The notes below the pieces were generated by a model, which saw only the letters and a list, made by a program, of their open reading frames with translations, was not told the DNA's origin and ran no database searches. From Lachnospiraceae bacterium (lineage in GTDB: Bacteria > Bacillota > Clostridia > Lachnospirales > Lachnospiraceae): DNA of 64,000 bases. The DNA lies in contig CABJAM010000012.1 of NCBI GenBank assembly GCA_902363555.1, positions 79,317-143,316 on the forward strand, in the 5' to 3' direction. Of the stretch, positions 16,045 through 25,035 are shown piece after piece. The position numbers and the translations under genes were made by a program. Every line of letters starts with the position of its first letter. Within the stretch, counting starts at the first letter, position 1.

Positions 16045-16082
16045 AGCGGATAAAAGCAAAATGCTTTTATCCGCTTTTTTAT
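16045..16082 (+). terminator. Intrinsic terminator of the small-peptide unit
   Basis: A perfect 14-bp stem (16045-16058 with 16062-16075), loop AAA, is followed by a T-rich tail from 16074. Confidence 0.85.
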
Positions 16083-16087
16083 TTTAT

Positions 16088-16206
16088 GAAGTGAAATGGA
16101 GACAGATGCGCAAAGCAACGAGCCACCAAGGGCAGCAGGTTCGCGGCCACTGCCACAATCCGGCGAAGTGAAACGGAGCCAAATGCGCAATGGCAAAGCA
16201 ACAGCT
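16088..16206 (+). repeat. Dispersed palindromic element, copy C
   Basis: This is a family member like 2047-2134, with GCGCAAAGCAACGAGCCACC, AAGGGCAGC, CGCGGCCACTGCCACAATCC. It also has an internal duplication: GAAGTGAAATGGAG...ATGCGCAAAGCAAC (16088-16119) recurs as GAAGTGAAACGGAG...AAAGCAAC (16165-16202). It starts directly behind a terminator. Confidence 0.6.
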
Positions 16207-16238
16207 CCGCACTGATGAATTTTAAAGGAGGATTTGAG

Positions 16239-17048
16239 ATGACGCAAACAGAAATTATCAAAAGCTACTACGACGAAATCGTAGAGACAGAATGGGAACG
16301 CATAGCCGACCGGCCGGAATTTCTTTTGACCTGCCGCTTTATCCAACGCTATATCAAGCCAGGGGATAAGGTACTGGATATCGGTGGTGGTCCGGGAAGA
16401 TACTCCCTGTGGCTGGCCGAAAAGGGCTGTGATGTAACTCTGGTTGACCTGTCGACGGAAAACATCCGTTTTGCCAGGGAAAAAGCAAAGGAACGCAAGC
16501 TTTCCCTGCGGGCGCTGGAGGGCGATGCCCGCACCGTAGACAGTCTTTTTACAGAACAGTTTGACCATGTTTTATTAATGGGCCCATTGTACCATCTGCT
16601 GGAGGAAAGTGACCGCATCAAGGCAGTAAACGCCAGCCTGAAGCTTTTAAAGCCCGGCGGTGTTATATTTGTATCGTTCATTAATTTGTTTGCCGGAATG
16701 ATCTATGCAATGAAATTTGAGCCGGAAATAATCAGCGATGTCAATGAAATTGATTTCTACAAATCGGTTTTGGAAAATAAAAGCTTTGCGGGGGAAGCGT
16801 TCACACAGGCATTCTTTATCCGGCAGGATGATGTGCTGCCGTTTATGGATCGGTTCCCGCTGGAGAAGCTGCACTTTTTTGGCCAGGAAGGCTTCACTTC
16901 TCCATGCGAGGACAATATCATGTCGCAGCCAAAGGAAATCGTTAACGCCTGGCTGGATATGTGTGAAAAACTGGCGGAGCGCGAGGACCTGCTCAGTTGG
17001 GCGGAGCATTTAATGTATGTTGGACGAAAGAAGGACAGACCGCTGTGA
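16239..17048 (+). CDS. Class I SAM-dependent methyltransferase
   Basis: This protein of about 269 residues has the Rossmann-type methyltransferase motifs: VLDIGGGPGRYSLWLAEKG (motif I, about residues 46-64), VTLVDLS (acidic residue of motif II), EGDARTVD (motif III) and VLLMGPLYHLL (motif IV). Small-molecule substrates such as phenols, bile-type or ubiquinone-like acceptors are common for this fold; the substrate is unknown. Start: an upstream ATG at 16215 exists, but AAAGGAGGA (16224-16232) lies 6 bases before the ATG at 16239, which is preferred. The 3' end overlaps the convergent MFS gene by 39 bp. Confidence 0.85.
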   Translation: MTQTEIIKSYYDEIVETEWERIADRPEFLLTCRFIQRYIKPGDKVLDIGGGPGRYSLWLAEKGCDVTLVDLSTENIRFAREKAKERKLSLRALEGDARTVDSLFTEQFDHVLLMGPLYHLLEESDRIKAVNASLKLLKPGGVIFVSFINLFAGMIYAMKFEPEIISDVNEIDFYKSVLENKSFAGEAFTQAFFIRQDDVLPFMDRFPLEKLHFFGQEGFTSPCEDNIMSQPKEIVNAWLDMCEKLAEREDLLSWAEHLMYVGRKKDRPL

Positions 17049-18239
17049 TCTTTCTGCTCTGACAGACTTAACGAAGATGATCCCCAGCGCGCCAAGCCCC
17101 GTGATCAGATACACTAATATCAGCAGAAATGCTGTCATATAGGTATCGCTGGCGGAGCGTATAATACCGACAAGGTAAGTTCCTGCAATGGATGAGAAAA
17201 GCAGGCTGAAGCTCATAACGCTGAAATTAGTGGAGAAATATTTGCTGCCGAAGGTCCTGCGTGTAAATGAGGCATTGAGCGCAGGACCAGCGCCAAAGCA
17301 CATGCCGCAGAGGATAAAGCCTGCGAACAGGAGCGCCATGCTGTTTGTTTCCAGGCAGAAGATGAGCATGATGCAGCCTGCAAGTCCTGCGATGTTCATA
17401 AAAATGGCAGTTTTAATATCACCGATGGCATCGGATAAGATGCCGCAGATTAACCGTCCGATACCGCTGGCGGCGGAAACGCTGCCCACAGCAATTGCGA
17501 GCCAGGCGGCGGGGGTAAAAACGTCACTGGCAATGGCGGCCGCGTGACCGATCAGCGCCAGACCGACGGCTCCGACCATACATTCCCATATGAAAAACAG
17601 CCAGAATTTTCTGCTTTTCAGCATATCAAGCGTGGAGACATCATTGGCCGAATCACCGTCCGCTGGGCTCTGGACGAAACGTGGTGTGGTATCAGGCGTC
17701 TGCATAAATACAGACAAAATAAGAAAGAGCGCCAGAAATACAACCGCCAAAACCTTAAATGCCGTTCGCCATCCCATGGCATTGATGACCGCAGATATGG
17801 GATTTCCCAAAATAAGACTGGCAAAACCATAAACCATCAGCATTGCACCATTGATAAAGCCTACGCGTTTTGGGTGCCACAGAGGCAGAATGGTAAGCAG
17901 ACAGTTATAACACATGCCCACAGCAAAGCCGCAGAACACACCATAAAAAATATATAAATGCCATAATCCGGCGGTGAAGGATGTGAGATAGAACCCCACA
18001 GCCACAACAATCCCACCCAGGGCCATGATGAGCTGGGTTTTTATTTTATTTTTTAATTTAGATGCGGCCAGACCGCCAACACAAAAACAGGACATACATA
18101 TCGTGAAGGTGAGAGACGTCTGCGCGCGGCTCCAGCCAAAATCATTTTCCAAAGGTGCAGCGAATATGGACCATGCATAAATTAAACCAAGAAAAAGAAA
18201 CAGCACGGCGCCGCTGACGGTAACACAAATTTTTTTCAT
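17010..18239 (-). CDS. OFA-type MFS transporter
   Basis: This 409-residue carrier has 12 predicted membrane helices. The N-terminal LFLGLIYAWSIFAAPLENDFGWSRAQTSLTFT pattern (split here: GLIYAWSIF, then FGWSRAQTSL) is typical of the oxalate/formate antiporter (OFA) subfamily. Such carriers exchange monocarboxylates or dicarboxylates across the membrane; the real substrate is unknown. The start at 18239 has AGGAGG 9 bases upstream; the frame runs on to 18293 without support. A PucR-type regulator gene lies upstream on the same strand, 182 bp away. A palindrome in the promoter suggests local repression or activation. Confidence 0.85.
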   Translation of the reverse strand: MKKICVTVSGAVLFLFLGLIYAWSIFAAPLENDFGWSRAQTSLTFTICMSCFCVGGLAASKLKNKIKTQLIMALGGIVVAVGFYLTSFTAGLWHLYIFYGVFCGFAVGMCYNCLLTILPLWHPKRVGFINGAMLMVYGFASLILGNPISAVINAMGWRTAFKVLAVVFLALFLILSVFMQTPDTTPRFVQSPADGDSANDVSTLDMLKSRKFWLFFIWECMVGAVGLALIGHAAAIASDVFTPAAWLAIAVGSVSAASGIGRLICGILSDAIGDIKTAIFMNIAGLAGCIMLIFCLETNSMALLFAGFILCGMCFGAGPALNASFTRRTFGSKYFSTNFSVMSFSLLFSSIAGTYLVGIIRSASDTYMTAFLLILVYLITGLGALGIIFVKSVRAERSQRSVLLSSNIH

Positions 18240-18261
18240 AATAATCAACCTCCTGTAAATC

Positions 18262-18293
18262 TTTACTATAGTAAATATCCAGTGCAGCCGCAA
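18262..18293 (-). promoter_or_regulatory. MFS promoter with 14-bp palindrome
   Basis: On the minus strand TTGCGG (18288-18293), a 17-bp spacer and TATAGT (18265-18270) form a promoter. A perfect palindrome TTTACTATAGTAAA (18262-18275) covers the -10 box and could bind a dimeric regulator. Confidence 0.55.
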
Positions 18294-18421
18294 TGGATGT
18301 TCACATATGTTCTAAGCTGGTTATTATTCTAGCATTTGAAAAAGGCAAATAACATAGGGGCTTTGTTTAAAAAATATGGGCAAAACGAATCATAGCAATG
18401 TACACAATGCACAGTGGCCAT

Positions 18422-19642
18422 TTAACGGAGTTCTCTGTACCTTTTATAATCTAATATTTTGTAACCTAATATATACCGAAAGCAGGTTTCGCCGTTGCTC
18501 AGATCGGAATGGATCAGCTCCTGGATCTTATTAAGCCGATAGTAAAATGTATTGCGGTGGATATTCAATTGCTTTACGGTGGCCACGGCATTGCCCAGAT
18601 TGAGCATATATGTATGGAGTGTTTTGGATAGCTGTGCGTCATGCTTTTGATCATAAGCCTTTAAAGTGAGTATATCCTGGCTGATATAATCGTCCAGCCC
18701 GATATTATTTTCTGTACAATGATGGAGCAGATGGTAGGTGAGGAAGTCCTCAAAATCATAAACATTTCTGTCCATACATAAATAATCCGCCAGGCTCAGA
18801 AGGCCCAGAACCTGCCCATAGTAAAGCGGCGTCTGGCTGATATCTGTAAAAACCCGGCTGATACCTGCATTCACATGACGATAGCGGCAAAAATCCTCAA
18901 TGGAAGCTCTGGACTTATCCATAGCCTCTCTTGTATTTTCTGAAAGGAGCAGTACAATAGCCTGGCGCTTATAAATACACAATGGGCTTTTACAGTTTTC
19001 TCTCAGCCCCTTTTGGAGCGTCATATACATTTTATCGGACATCCCTTTTTCTTTAAAGGTAACCGCTAAAACAGCCTTGTAATCTTTGATATGAATTTTT
19101 AACGAGTGAAGCCGGGCTTCAATTTCTGCACCGTCTGCCTGGCGCTGCTCCAGCAGGTCGTCGAAAAAGGATTCGCCGGCGCTGTCATCCTGAATGATAT
19201 AATCATCATTTTTCTGCATCTCCACGGAAACTGCCCAGGCCAGGTAGTCACAAAAACGAACATCCTCGTCGGTGAAGGTCCGGTGTAATTCCGGCACAAA
19301 AATAATACCAGCTAAAATACGGTTCACACTCACCGGCGAGCAGATCATCCGGCAGCCTCCGGGAAAATGATCCTGGATAAAAGCTTTGCGTTCCATGCCC
19401 AGCCGTGTCATAATACGATTTTGGCCAAGCCATGTTACGCAGTTTTCTGCAATATAGTTTTTATCGAGGAAGGTATTATAAAAGGTGTCATCATCGGATG
19501 CCGTTTTTGAAGTTGTCAGTATTCGATAACTGGCATTGACAACAGACACCGGATTCTCTAAAACCTCACTGCCGATCACAGCCAGATCCATTAAAGATCC
19601 CTCATATAAACTTCTTAAAATATCTGTAAAACGTTCATCCAT
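18422..19642 (-). CDS. PucR family transcriptional regulator
   Basis: This protein of about 406 residues ends with the PucR C-terminal helix-turn-helix: LSKTLHTYMLNLGNAVATVK followed by QLNIHRNTFYYRLNKIQEL (about residues 340-378). The N-terminal part has a GAF-like region (about 60-160) and a central GGDEF-like/PucR segment. Such regulators usually control catabolism or uptake genes nearby. The start at 19642 has GGAGG 8 bases upstream; the frame extends to 19693 without support. The MFS gene downstream on the same strand is a plausible target. A TATAAT-rich stretch at 19696-19706 (minus strand) probably holds its promoter. Confidence 0.85.
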   Translation of the reverse strand: MDERFTDILRSLYEGSLMDLAVIGSEVLENPVSVVNASYRILTTSKTASDDDTFYNTFLDKNYIAENCVTWLGQNRIMTRLGMERKAFIQDHFPGGCRMICSPVSVNRILAGIIFVPELHRTFTDEDVRFCDYLAWAVSVEMQKNDDYIIQDDSAGESFFDDLLEQRQADGAEIEARLHSLKIHIKDYKAVLAVTFKEKGMSDKMYMTLQKGLRENCKSPLCIYKRQAIVLLLSENTREAMDKSRASIEDFCRYRHVNAGISRVFTDISQTPLYYGQVLGLLSLADYLCMDRNVYDFEDFLTYHLLHHCTENNIGLDDYISQDILTLKAYDQKHDAQLSKTLHTYMLNLGNAVATVKQLNIHRNTFYYRLNKIQELIHSDLSNGETCFRYILGYKILDYKRYRELR

Positions 19643-19693
19643 AAAACAATACCTCCATATGCAAGAACTGTTGACATAGTTTAACTGCTGCAT

Positions 19694-19983
19694 CTATTAT
19701 ATTATACAGAAAAAATCAACAAAAAGCACGGGTTATATAATAAAAATATTACTAACTATATAAATATAGCTATTGATATAAAAAGAAAAGCTGATGTCTA
19801 TATTAAGCTACACTCTACCATTTATGATAACTTACAACTGCATTCTACTCGGGAGAATATATTCTATAAAAATTTAATGCATTCTATATAAATAAAGATA
19901 TAAATTAAGCCAAATCCTGTAATAAACTTAAAATCGTAAAAAATAATTAAATATTTCTTCATCATTAACACTCAAAACAATGC
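19694..19983. other. Very AT-rich intergenic region
   Basis: About 290 bp without a supported gene. It contains many TATAAT-like strings in both directions. A possible plus-strand promoter is TTGACA at 19671-19676 with TATTAT at 19695-19700. ATGCATTCTA-like words occur twice. No ORF with a ribosome site was found. Confidence 0.5.
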
Positions 19984-20062
19984 TATAATCGTTTTAACCG
20001 TAACAGTTCAGAGGGTACCAACTGTTACGGTTAGCCTTCTCCGAATAAACTGTTACTGTAAA
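19984..20062 (+). promoter_or_regulatory. ABC exporter promoter and inverted-repeat operator
   Basis: TATAAT at 19984-19989 is followed by a perfect 13-bp inverted repeat: AACCGTAACAGTT (19996-20008) and AACTGTTACGGTT (20020-20032), spaced 11 bp. A third partial copy, AACTGTTACTGTAA, lies at about 20048-20061. The position at the transcription start fits a repressor operator. There is no T-tract, so a terminator is less likely. The -35 box is weak. Confidence 0.65.
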
Positions 20063-20089
20063 CCAATCAATACAAACGAGGTAAGCCCA

Positions 20090-20815
20090 ATGATAACACT
20101 GAAAATTGACCACCTGCAGAAGCATTTTGACAAAAAGGAAGTTTTAAAGGACATCACCTTTACGTTTGAACAGGGAAAGATCTATGGCCTTCTTGGCAGG
20201 AACGGCGCCGGTAAAACGACATTGTTCAACTGCCTGAATGAGGATATAAAAATTGACAGCGGCGCATTTTTTATGGCGGAAGATGGCGTAGAAAGGCCTG
20301 TGGGAGGGGAGGATATCGGCTACGTGCTTTCTGTTCCCGTAGTGCCTGAATTTCTGACAGCCAGAGAATTTCTTAAATTTTTCATCGAGATCAACGGCAG
20401 CGCCAATGGCCTTGAAGGGCTTTCCACCGATACGTCGCTGGATACATATTTTGAATTTATGAAGATCGACGCGGAAGACCGCGACCGGCTCCTGAAAGAT
20501 TATTCCCATGGTATGAAAAATAAAATGCAGATGCTTGTGAACTTTATCGCCAATCCTGCGGTATTATTGCTGGATGAACCGCTGACATCCTTTGATGTGG
20601 TGATGGCCGAGGAGATGAAGCAGATGCTCCGGCAGATCAAAAAGGACCATATTATTATTTTTTCCACCCATATTATGGAATTGGCCCTGGATCTGTGCGA
20701 TGAGATCGTTATTTTAAACAAAGGCTATCTTGAGGAAGTTCCCAAGGAACATTTAAATCAGACAGAATTTAAGGATCGGATTATAGAGGCGCTGAAGGGG
20801 GAAGACGATGAATAA
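20090..20815 (+). CDS. ABC transporter ATP-binding protein
   Basis: This 241-residue ATPase has Walker A GRNGAGKTTLFN (about residues 38-49), signature YSHGMKNKMQ (about 139-148), and Walker B AVLLLDEPLTS (about 157-167). The signature has SHGMK in place of the common LSGGQ, as seen in ABC-2-type exporters. It overlaps the next gene, a permease, by 8 bp, so the two form one exporter. The substrate is unknown. The operator upstream suggests the exporter is switched on by a ligand-sensing repressor, which is not encoded next to it on the plus strand. Confidence 0.9.
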   Translation: MITLKIDHLQKHFDKKEVLKDITFTFEQGKIYGLLGRNGAGKTTLFNCLNEDIKIDSGAFFMAEDGVERPVGGEDIGYVLSVPVVPEFLTAREFLKFFIEINGSANGLEGLSTDTSLDTYFEFMKIDAEDRDRLLKDYSHGMKNKMQMLVNFIANPAVLLLDEPLTSFDVVMAEEMKQMLRQIKKDHIIIFSTHIMELALDLCDEIVILNKGYLEEVPKEHLNQTEFKDRIIEALKGEDDE

Positions 20816-22388
20816 AGCTTTCCGGATTTCATTCAGGCTGCGAAATGCCTATAAGGCCAATGGGGTCATCTATTACCTCCGACAGATACCGCTTGTAAAA
20901 AAGCTGATACCGGCCGGTGCTTATGGCAGCCGTGGAATTAAATATTTTGCCAACTTTATCAGTATTTTATTGGAAATTGCCAATACCTTTGTGTGGAAGC
21001 TGGCGTATATAGCTATTATATACTTTCTGATCGTTGCGATGAAGCCGGAAGACTTGGCGGGAACATATCTTCATGCCTTTTTCTTCCTGACGATCGCTGG
21101 CGGTTTTATGAACACCAGCCTGTTTGATCCCACAAACGACAAATATTATGCGATCATATTGATGCGTATGGATGCTAAAAAGTATACCCTGTCCAACTAT
21201 ATATATTTCCTGATTCGGGTATTTGTGGGATTTTCGCCGTTTACATGCCTGTTTTCCGCCCTCGTGGGTCTGCCGTGGTATTACGGTCTGTTTATGGCTC
21301 TGTTTGTCGTCCTTTTGAAGCTTGTTTTCTCGGGATTTATTCTGTGGGATAATATAAGAGATTACAGGCGCGGACGACTGAATAATGATAAGCGTATGGC
21401 GGCGTACATATGGATTGCGGCATTTGCCCTTTGTTTTGCTGCGTTTGGGGTGCCTTATATGGGCTTTATCCTTCCGGCGGTGATTTATCTCATCGTCCTT
21501 GTCCTACTGCTTGGCTTTTCTGTGGTGGCGGCATTATATCTTGGGCGCTGTGGGGGATATCAGAATCTTTACCGGGAATTATTGGCGCAGTCGCCGGCCT
21601 GTCAGATCAGCTCCAACCAGAATAATGCAGTCCAGGCCATGACACTTAAAAAGATTGAATTGACGGCAGATATAGAGAGTAACAAAAAGGGATACGCTTA
21701 TTTCAATGATCTGTTTTTTAAACGTCACCGCCGGATGCTCCATAAACCGGCAAAGCGCATCTGTGTCGTATCGTTCCTTTTATTTATCGTAATAACGGTA
21801 GCCAGCTTTTTGAAACCAGAAGTAAGTACTGTGATGAATGAGCTTTTAATGAACCTGCTGCCTTATTTTCTATTTATTATGTATATGATCCATCCCGGCC
21901 GGGGGATTACCCAGGCCATGTTTATGAACTGTGATCACAGTATGCTTTCTTATCGGTTTTACCGCCAGCCCAGAGTGATCCTGGCTCTGTTTGTGGAGCG
22001 GTTGAAATCGCTGATGCTTATCGGTCTTGTTCCGGCGGTGTTTATCGGAGCAGAGCTGACGGCGCTTGTGGCGATCACCGGAGGTACGGCAGATCCGATC
22101 AATTACATTCTTGTATTTGTGACGATTATTATGATGTCGCTGTTTTTTTCGGTGCATTATATGGTGCTGTATTATCTGCTCCAGCCGTATAATCTTCAAC
22201 TGGAGAGCCGGAATGCGGCATATACTCTGGCCAATGCCATAACCTATATCGTCTGCTATATTGCCATTGGCAAACGGATACCAACGCTGTTTTTTGGTAC
22301 GGTCATGACCGCATTTTCTGTGATCTATATCATTGTGGCGCTGTTTCTTGTATACCGGCTGGCGCCCAAAACTTTTAAATTACGTTAA
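20808..22388 (+). CDS. ABC-2 type exporter permease
   Basis: This 526-residue membrane protein has about 12 hydrophobic segments in two groups, split by a cytosolic section (about residues 255-320). It is the membrane partner of the preceding ATPase; the genes overlap by 8 bp and share translation coupling (GGGGGAAGACG before the ATG). No extracellular large domain or FtsX motif is seen. The substrate is unknown; peptides, antibiotics or lipids are typical for the fold. Confidence 0.8.
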   Translation: MNKAFRISFRLRNAYKANGVIYYLRQIPLVKKLIPAGAYGSRGIKYFANFISILLEIANTFVWKLAYIAIIYFLIVAMKPEDLAGTYLHAFFFLTIAGGFMNTSLFDPTNDKYYAIILMRMDAKKYTLSNYIYFLIRVFVGFSPFTCLFSALVGLPWYYGLFMALFVVLLKLVFSGFILWDNIRDYRRGRLNNDKRMAAYIWIAAFALCFAAFGVPYMGFILPAVIYLIVLVLLLGFSVVAALYLGRCGGYQNLYRELLAQSPACQISSNQNNAVQAMTLKKIELTADIESNKKGYAYFNDLFFKRHRRMLHKPAKRICVVSFLLFIVITVASFLKPEVSTVMNELLMNLLPYFLFIMYMIHPGRGITQAMFMNCDHSMLSYRFYRQPRVILALFVERLKSLMLIGLVPAVFIGAELTALVAITGGTADPINYILVFVTIIMMSLFFSVHYMVLYYLLQPYNLQLESRNAAYTLANAITYIVCYIAIGKRIPTLFFGTVMTAFSVIYIIVALFLVYRLAPKTFKLR

Positions 22389-22450
22389 AGCCTGTCTTAA
22401 AATTCTTTACAGAATTGGCAGACTCGCTTTAGAAGGACGCGTTTTTAATT

Positions 22451-24322
22451 ATGAATAAATATGAAGTATTAAAACACTATTTCGGTTATGATGCCTTCCG
22501 TGACGGGCAGGAAGAGCTGATCGACAGTATTCTTTCAGGGAAGGACACGCTGGGGATCATGCCCACCGGCGCCGGAAAATCCATCTGCTATCAGGTGCCG
22601 GCGCTGCTTATGGACGGTATTACACTTGTCATATCTCCGCTGATCTCTCTGATGAAGGACCAGGTGAGCAGCCTGAATCAGGCCGGGGTCCATGCAGCCT
22701 TTTTAAACAGCTCACTGACCGCGGGTCAGTATTATAAGGCATTGGAATATGCCCGCGCCGGCCGTTATCCTATTATTTATGTGGCCCCGGAGCGGCTCGT
22801 GACCGGTGAATTTATGGATTTTGCCCTCCATACAAAGATTTCCATGGTGGCTGTTGATGAGGCCCATTGCGTCTCCCAGTGGGGACAGGATTTCAGACCA
22901 AGTTATTTAAAAATCATGGAATTTATCGATATGCTGCCCACCCGGCCGGTAGTAGCGGCATTTACCGCCACAGCAACCCGGGAGGTAAGAGATGATATCA
23001 TTGATATTTTGATGCTCCGGGAACCGACCGTGTTGACGACCGGCTTTGACCGGCCCAATCTTTATTTTGGCGTTTTGGCGCCTAAGGACAAATATGCGGC
23101 GCTGACCAATTACCTGGAAGGCCACCGGGGCGAATGTGGTATCATCTATTGCCTGACACGCAAGATTGTGGAGGAAGTGACCGAAAAGCTTCAAAAGGAC
23201 GGCTATTCGGTCACCCGCTATCATGCCGGCCTTAGTGACCATGAGCGCCGCAGTAATCAGGATGACTTCATATATGACCGGAAGGATATTATTGTCGCCA
23301 CAAATGCCTTTGGCATGGGGATCGATAAATCCAACGTCCGCTATGTGGTCCACTACAACATGCCTAAAAACATGGAAAGCTACTATCAGGAAGCCGGCAG
23401 AGCGGGACGTGACGGCGAGCCTTCTCAGTGTATTCTGCTTTACGGCGGCCAGGATGTGGTGACCAATCAGCTTTTTGTTGAAAATAATCAGGAAAATCAG
23501 GAGCTGGACCCGGTGACTCTGCGCTTTGTCATGGAGCGGAACCGGGAGCGGTTAAAGAAGATGACATTTTACTGCTTTACCAATGAATGTCTCAGAGACT
23601 ATATACTGCGGTATTTTGGTGAGTATGGCAGCAACTACTGCGGAAACTGCTCCAACTGCCTGAGCCAGTTTGAAACCGTGGATGTGACCGATCTGGCCAA
23701 AGTGCTCATCGGCTGCGTTGAAAGCTGCCGCCAGCGCTACGGAATTAATGTCATCATCGATACGGTCCATGGTGCCAATACAGCCAAAATCCGAAATTAT
23801 CATATGGATGAAAATCCTTATTACGGCCAGCTTGCGAAAGTACCTGCATATAAGCTGCGCCAGGTGATGAACCATCTGATGATGGATGATTATCTCATGG
23901 CGACCAATGATGAATATGCCATTATAAAGCTGACCGATAAATCCGGAAATGTACTTAATGGTGAGGAATCTATTTTTATGAAGATGGCCCGCGAGCAGGA
24001 GCGGATACCAAAAGAAGCCAAAGAGAAAAAGACTAAAGCAAAGGCCGCAGGTGCCGCCAGCTTAAATGAGCAGGAGACGGCGCTGTTTGAACGGCTGCGC
24101 GCACTGCGCATGGAAACCGCCAAATCGGAGAAGGTGCCGCCCTATATTGTATTTTCAGATAAGACGCTTGTACATATGTGTCTTTTAAAGCCCGCCACAA
24201 AAGAACAGATGCTTAAAGTTTCCGGCGTGGGTGAACTTAAATATGAAAAATATGGTGAACGCTTTCTTAATTGCGTCCGGGAAATGTTCCCGGAAGGCGA
24301 TGAGACACCGGCGCCCCTTTGA
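22451..24322 (+). CDS. recQ: ATP-dependent DNA helicase RecQ
   Basis: This 623-residue 3'-5' DNA helicase acts in recombination and repair. It has Walker A MPTGAGKSICYQ (about residues 37-48), DEAH-type box VDEAHCVSQWGQDFRP, motif III FTATATREV, and motif VI QEAGRAGRDGEPS. The RecQ-C zinc site CFTNECLRDYILRYFG with CGNCSNC follows, and a C-terminal HRDC domain (about 535-610, VPPYIVFSDKTLVHM). All three domains of full-length RecQ are present. The start is ATG with AGAAGGA 13 bases upstream, somewhat far. It ends before a terminator whose hairpin overlaps the next gene's start region. Confidence 0.95.
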   Translation: MNKYEVLKHYFGYDAFRDGQEELIDSILSGKDTLGIMPTGAGKSICYQVPALLMDGITLVISPLISLMKDQVSSLNQAGVHAAFLNSSLTAGQYYKALEYARAGRYPIIYVAPERLVTGEFMDFALHTKISMVAVDEAHCVSQWGQDFRPSYLKIMEFIDMLPTRPVVAAFTATATREVRDDIIDILMLREPTVLTTGFDRPNLYFGVLAPKDKYAALTNYLEGHRGECGIIYCLTRKIVEEVTEKLQKDGYSVTRYHAGLSDHERRSNQDDFIYDRKDIIVATNAFGMGIDKSNVRYVVHYNMPKNMESYYQEAGRAGRDGEPSQCILLYGGQDVVTNQLFVENNQENQELDPVTLRFVMERNRERLKKMTFYCFTNECLRDYILRYFGEYGSNYCGNCSNCLSQFETVDVTDLAKVLIGCVESCRQRYGINVIIDTVHGANTAKIRNYHMDENPYYGQLAKVPAYKLRQVMNHLMMDDYLMATNDEYAIIKLTDKSGNVLNGEESIFMKMAREQERIPKEAKEKKTKAKAAGAASLNEQETALFERLRALRMETAKSEKVPPYIVFSDKTLVHMCLLKPATKEQMLKVSGVGELKYEKYGERFLNCVREMFPEGDETPAPL

Positions 24323-24415
24323 GGATGAAACTGTCAGTAAAAAACCTGCCGGCAAAAAATCATAGAAGGCAGGCAGAACTTCATAAAGAGTAAAACAAGG
24401 CATATACGCTCTGAG

Positions 24416-24458
24416 CCCCGCATATATCATATCAATGAATGATTGTGCGGGGTTTTTT
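24416..24458 (+). terminator. Terminator of recQ overlapping the next start
   Basis: CCCCGCA (24416-24422) pairs with TGCGGGG (24446-24452), with an inner ATCAT/ATGAT stem, and T6 follows at 24453-24458. The next ATG (24459) begins right behind the T-tract. Confidence 0.75.
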
Positions 24459-24866
24459 ATGTTTAAAGCTGGACTGGATGTGACGATCGATGCAGACATA
24501 CAGGCGGTGTGGGAGGCGGTGACGGGTTGTGAGGGCAGCGCCTGGCAAAGCGGTGTGGATAAAATTGAAACTGCTGACGACGGACACCGGATGGCGTATG
24601 CTGTTAATGGTACGGTGACCCATATTTATATTATAGAAAAAAGACCGGATTGCCTGTACGAATATAAAATGAAAAACCGCAGATTTTCCGGCCTGTGGAC
24701 CGGCAGGTTTTATGCGCTTTCCGATGGAAGTACACTGCTTCGGATATTTGAGGAGATCCATGTCCGCCATATCTGGGATCGTATCCTGTTTATGCTGACC
24801 GGAGCTGCGGGCCGCAGACAGCGCCGATATGCCAGGGAATTAAAAGCTTATCTGGAAAAAACGTAA
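24459..24866 (+). CDS. SRPBCC family protein
   Basis: This protein of about 135 residues has the START/Bet v1-like (SRPBCC) layout: an N-terminal strand FKAGLDVTIDADIQAVWEAV with the classic IDADIQAVWEAVT start, a central beta sheet, and a C-terminal amphipathic helix (RRQRRYARELKAYLEK). Such proteins bind small hydrophobic ligands; the ligand is unknown. The start is uncertain: ATG at 24435 lies inside the terminator hairpin, so ATG at 24459 is preferred, with GGGG as a weak ribosome site. Translation may depend on readthrough or a promoter not seen. Confidence 0.7.
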   Translation: MFKAGLDVTIDADIQAVWEAVTGCEGSAWQSGVDKIETADDGHRMAYAVNGTVTHIYIIEKRPDCLYEYKMKNRRFSGLWTGRFYALSDGSTLLRIFEEIHVRHIWDRILFMLTGAAGRRQRRYARELKAYLEKT

Positions 24867-24882
24867 ATATCGTATTTAGTAA

Positions 24883-24942
24883 TTGACAATTTACGGCAAC
24901 CCGTGTACTATGTAAATGTAAACGATAGTTATTCTCATTAAG
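24883..24942 (+). promoter_or_regulatory. feo promoter with Fur-like box
   Basis: TTGACA (24883-24888), a 17-bp spacer and TACTAT (24906-24911) form a strong promoter. 24924-24942 matches the 19-bp Fur consensus at about 13 positions (GATAGTTATTCTCATTAAG). Fur control of feo by ferrous iron is established in many bacteria; here it is inferred from the match. Confidence 0.75.
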
Positions 24943-25035
24943 AACATATGGAAAATTATGCAAGTAAGCTTTCTTACAGCATAACTAACCCATCTGGATA
25001 ATTTTTTTACAATATACATAAAGGGAGCGGTATTT

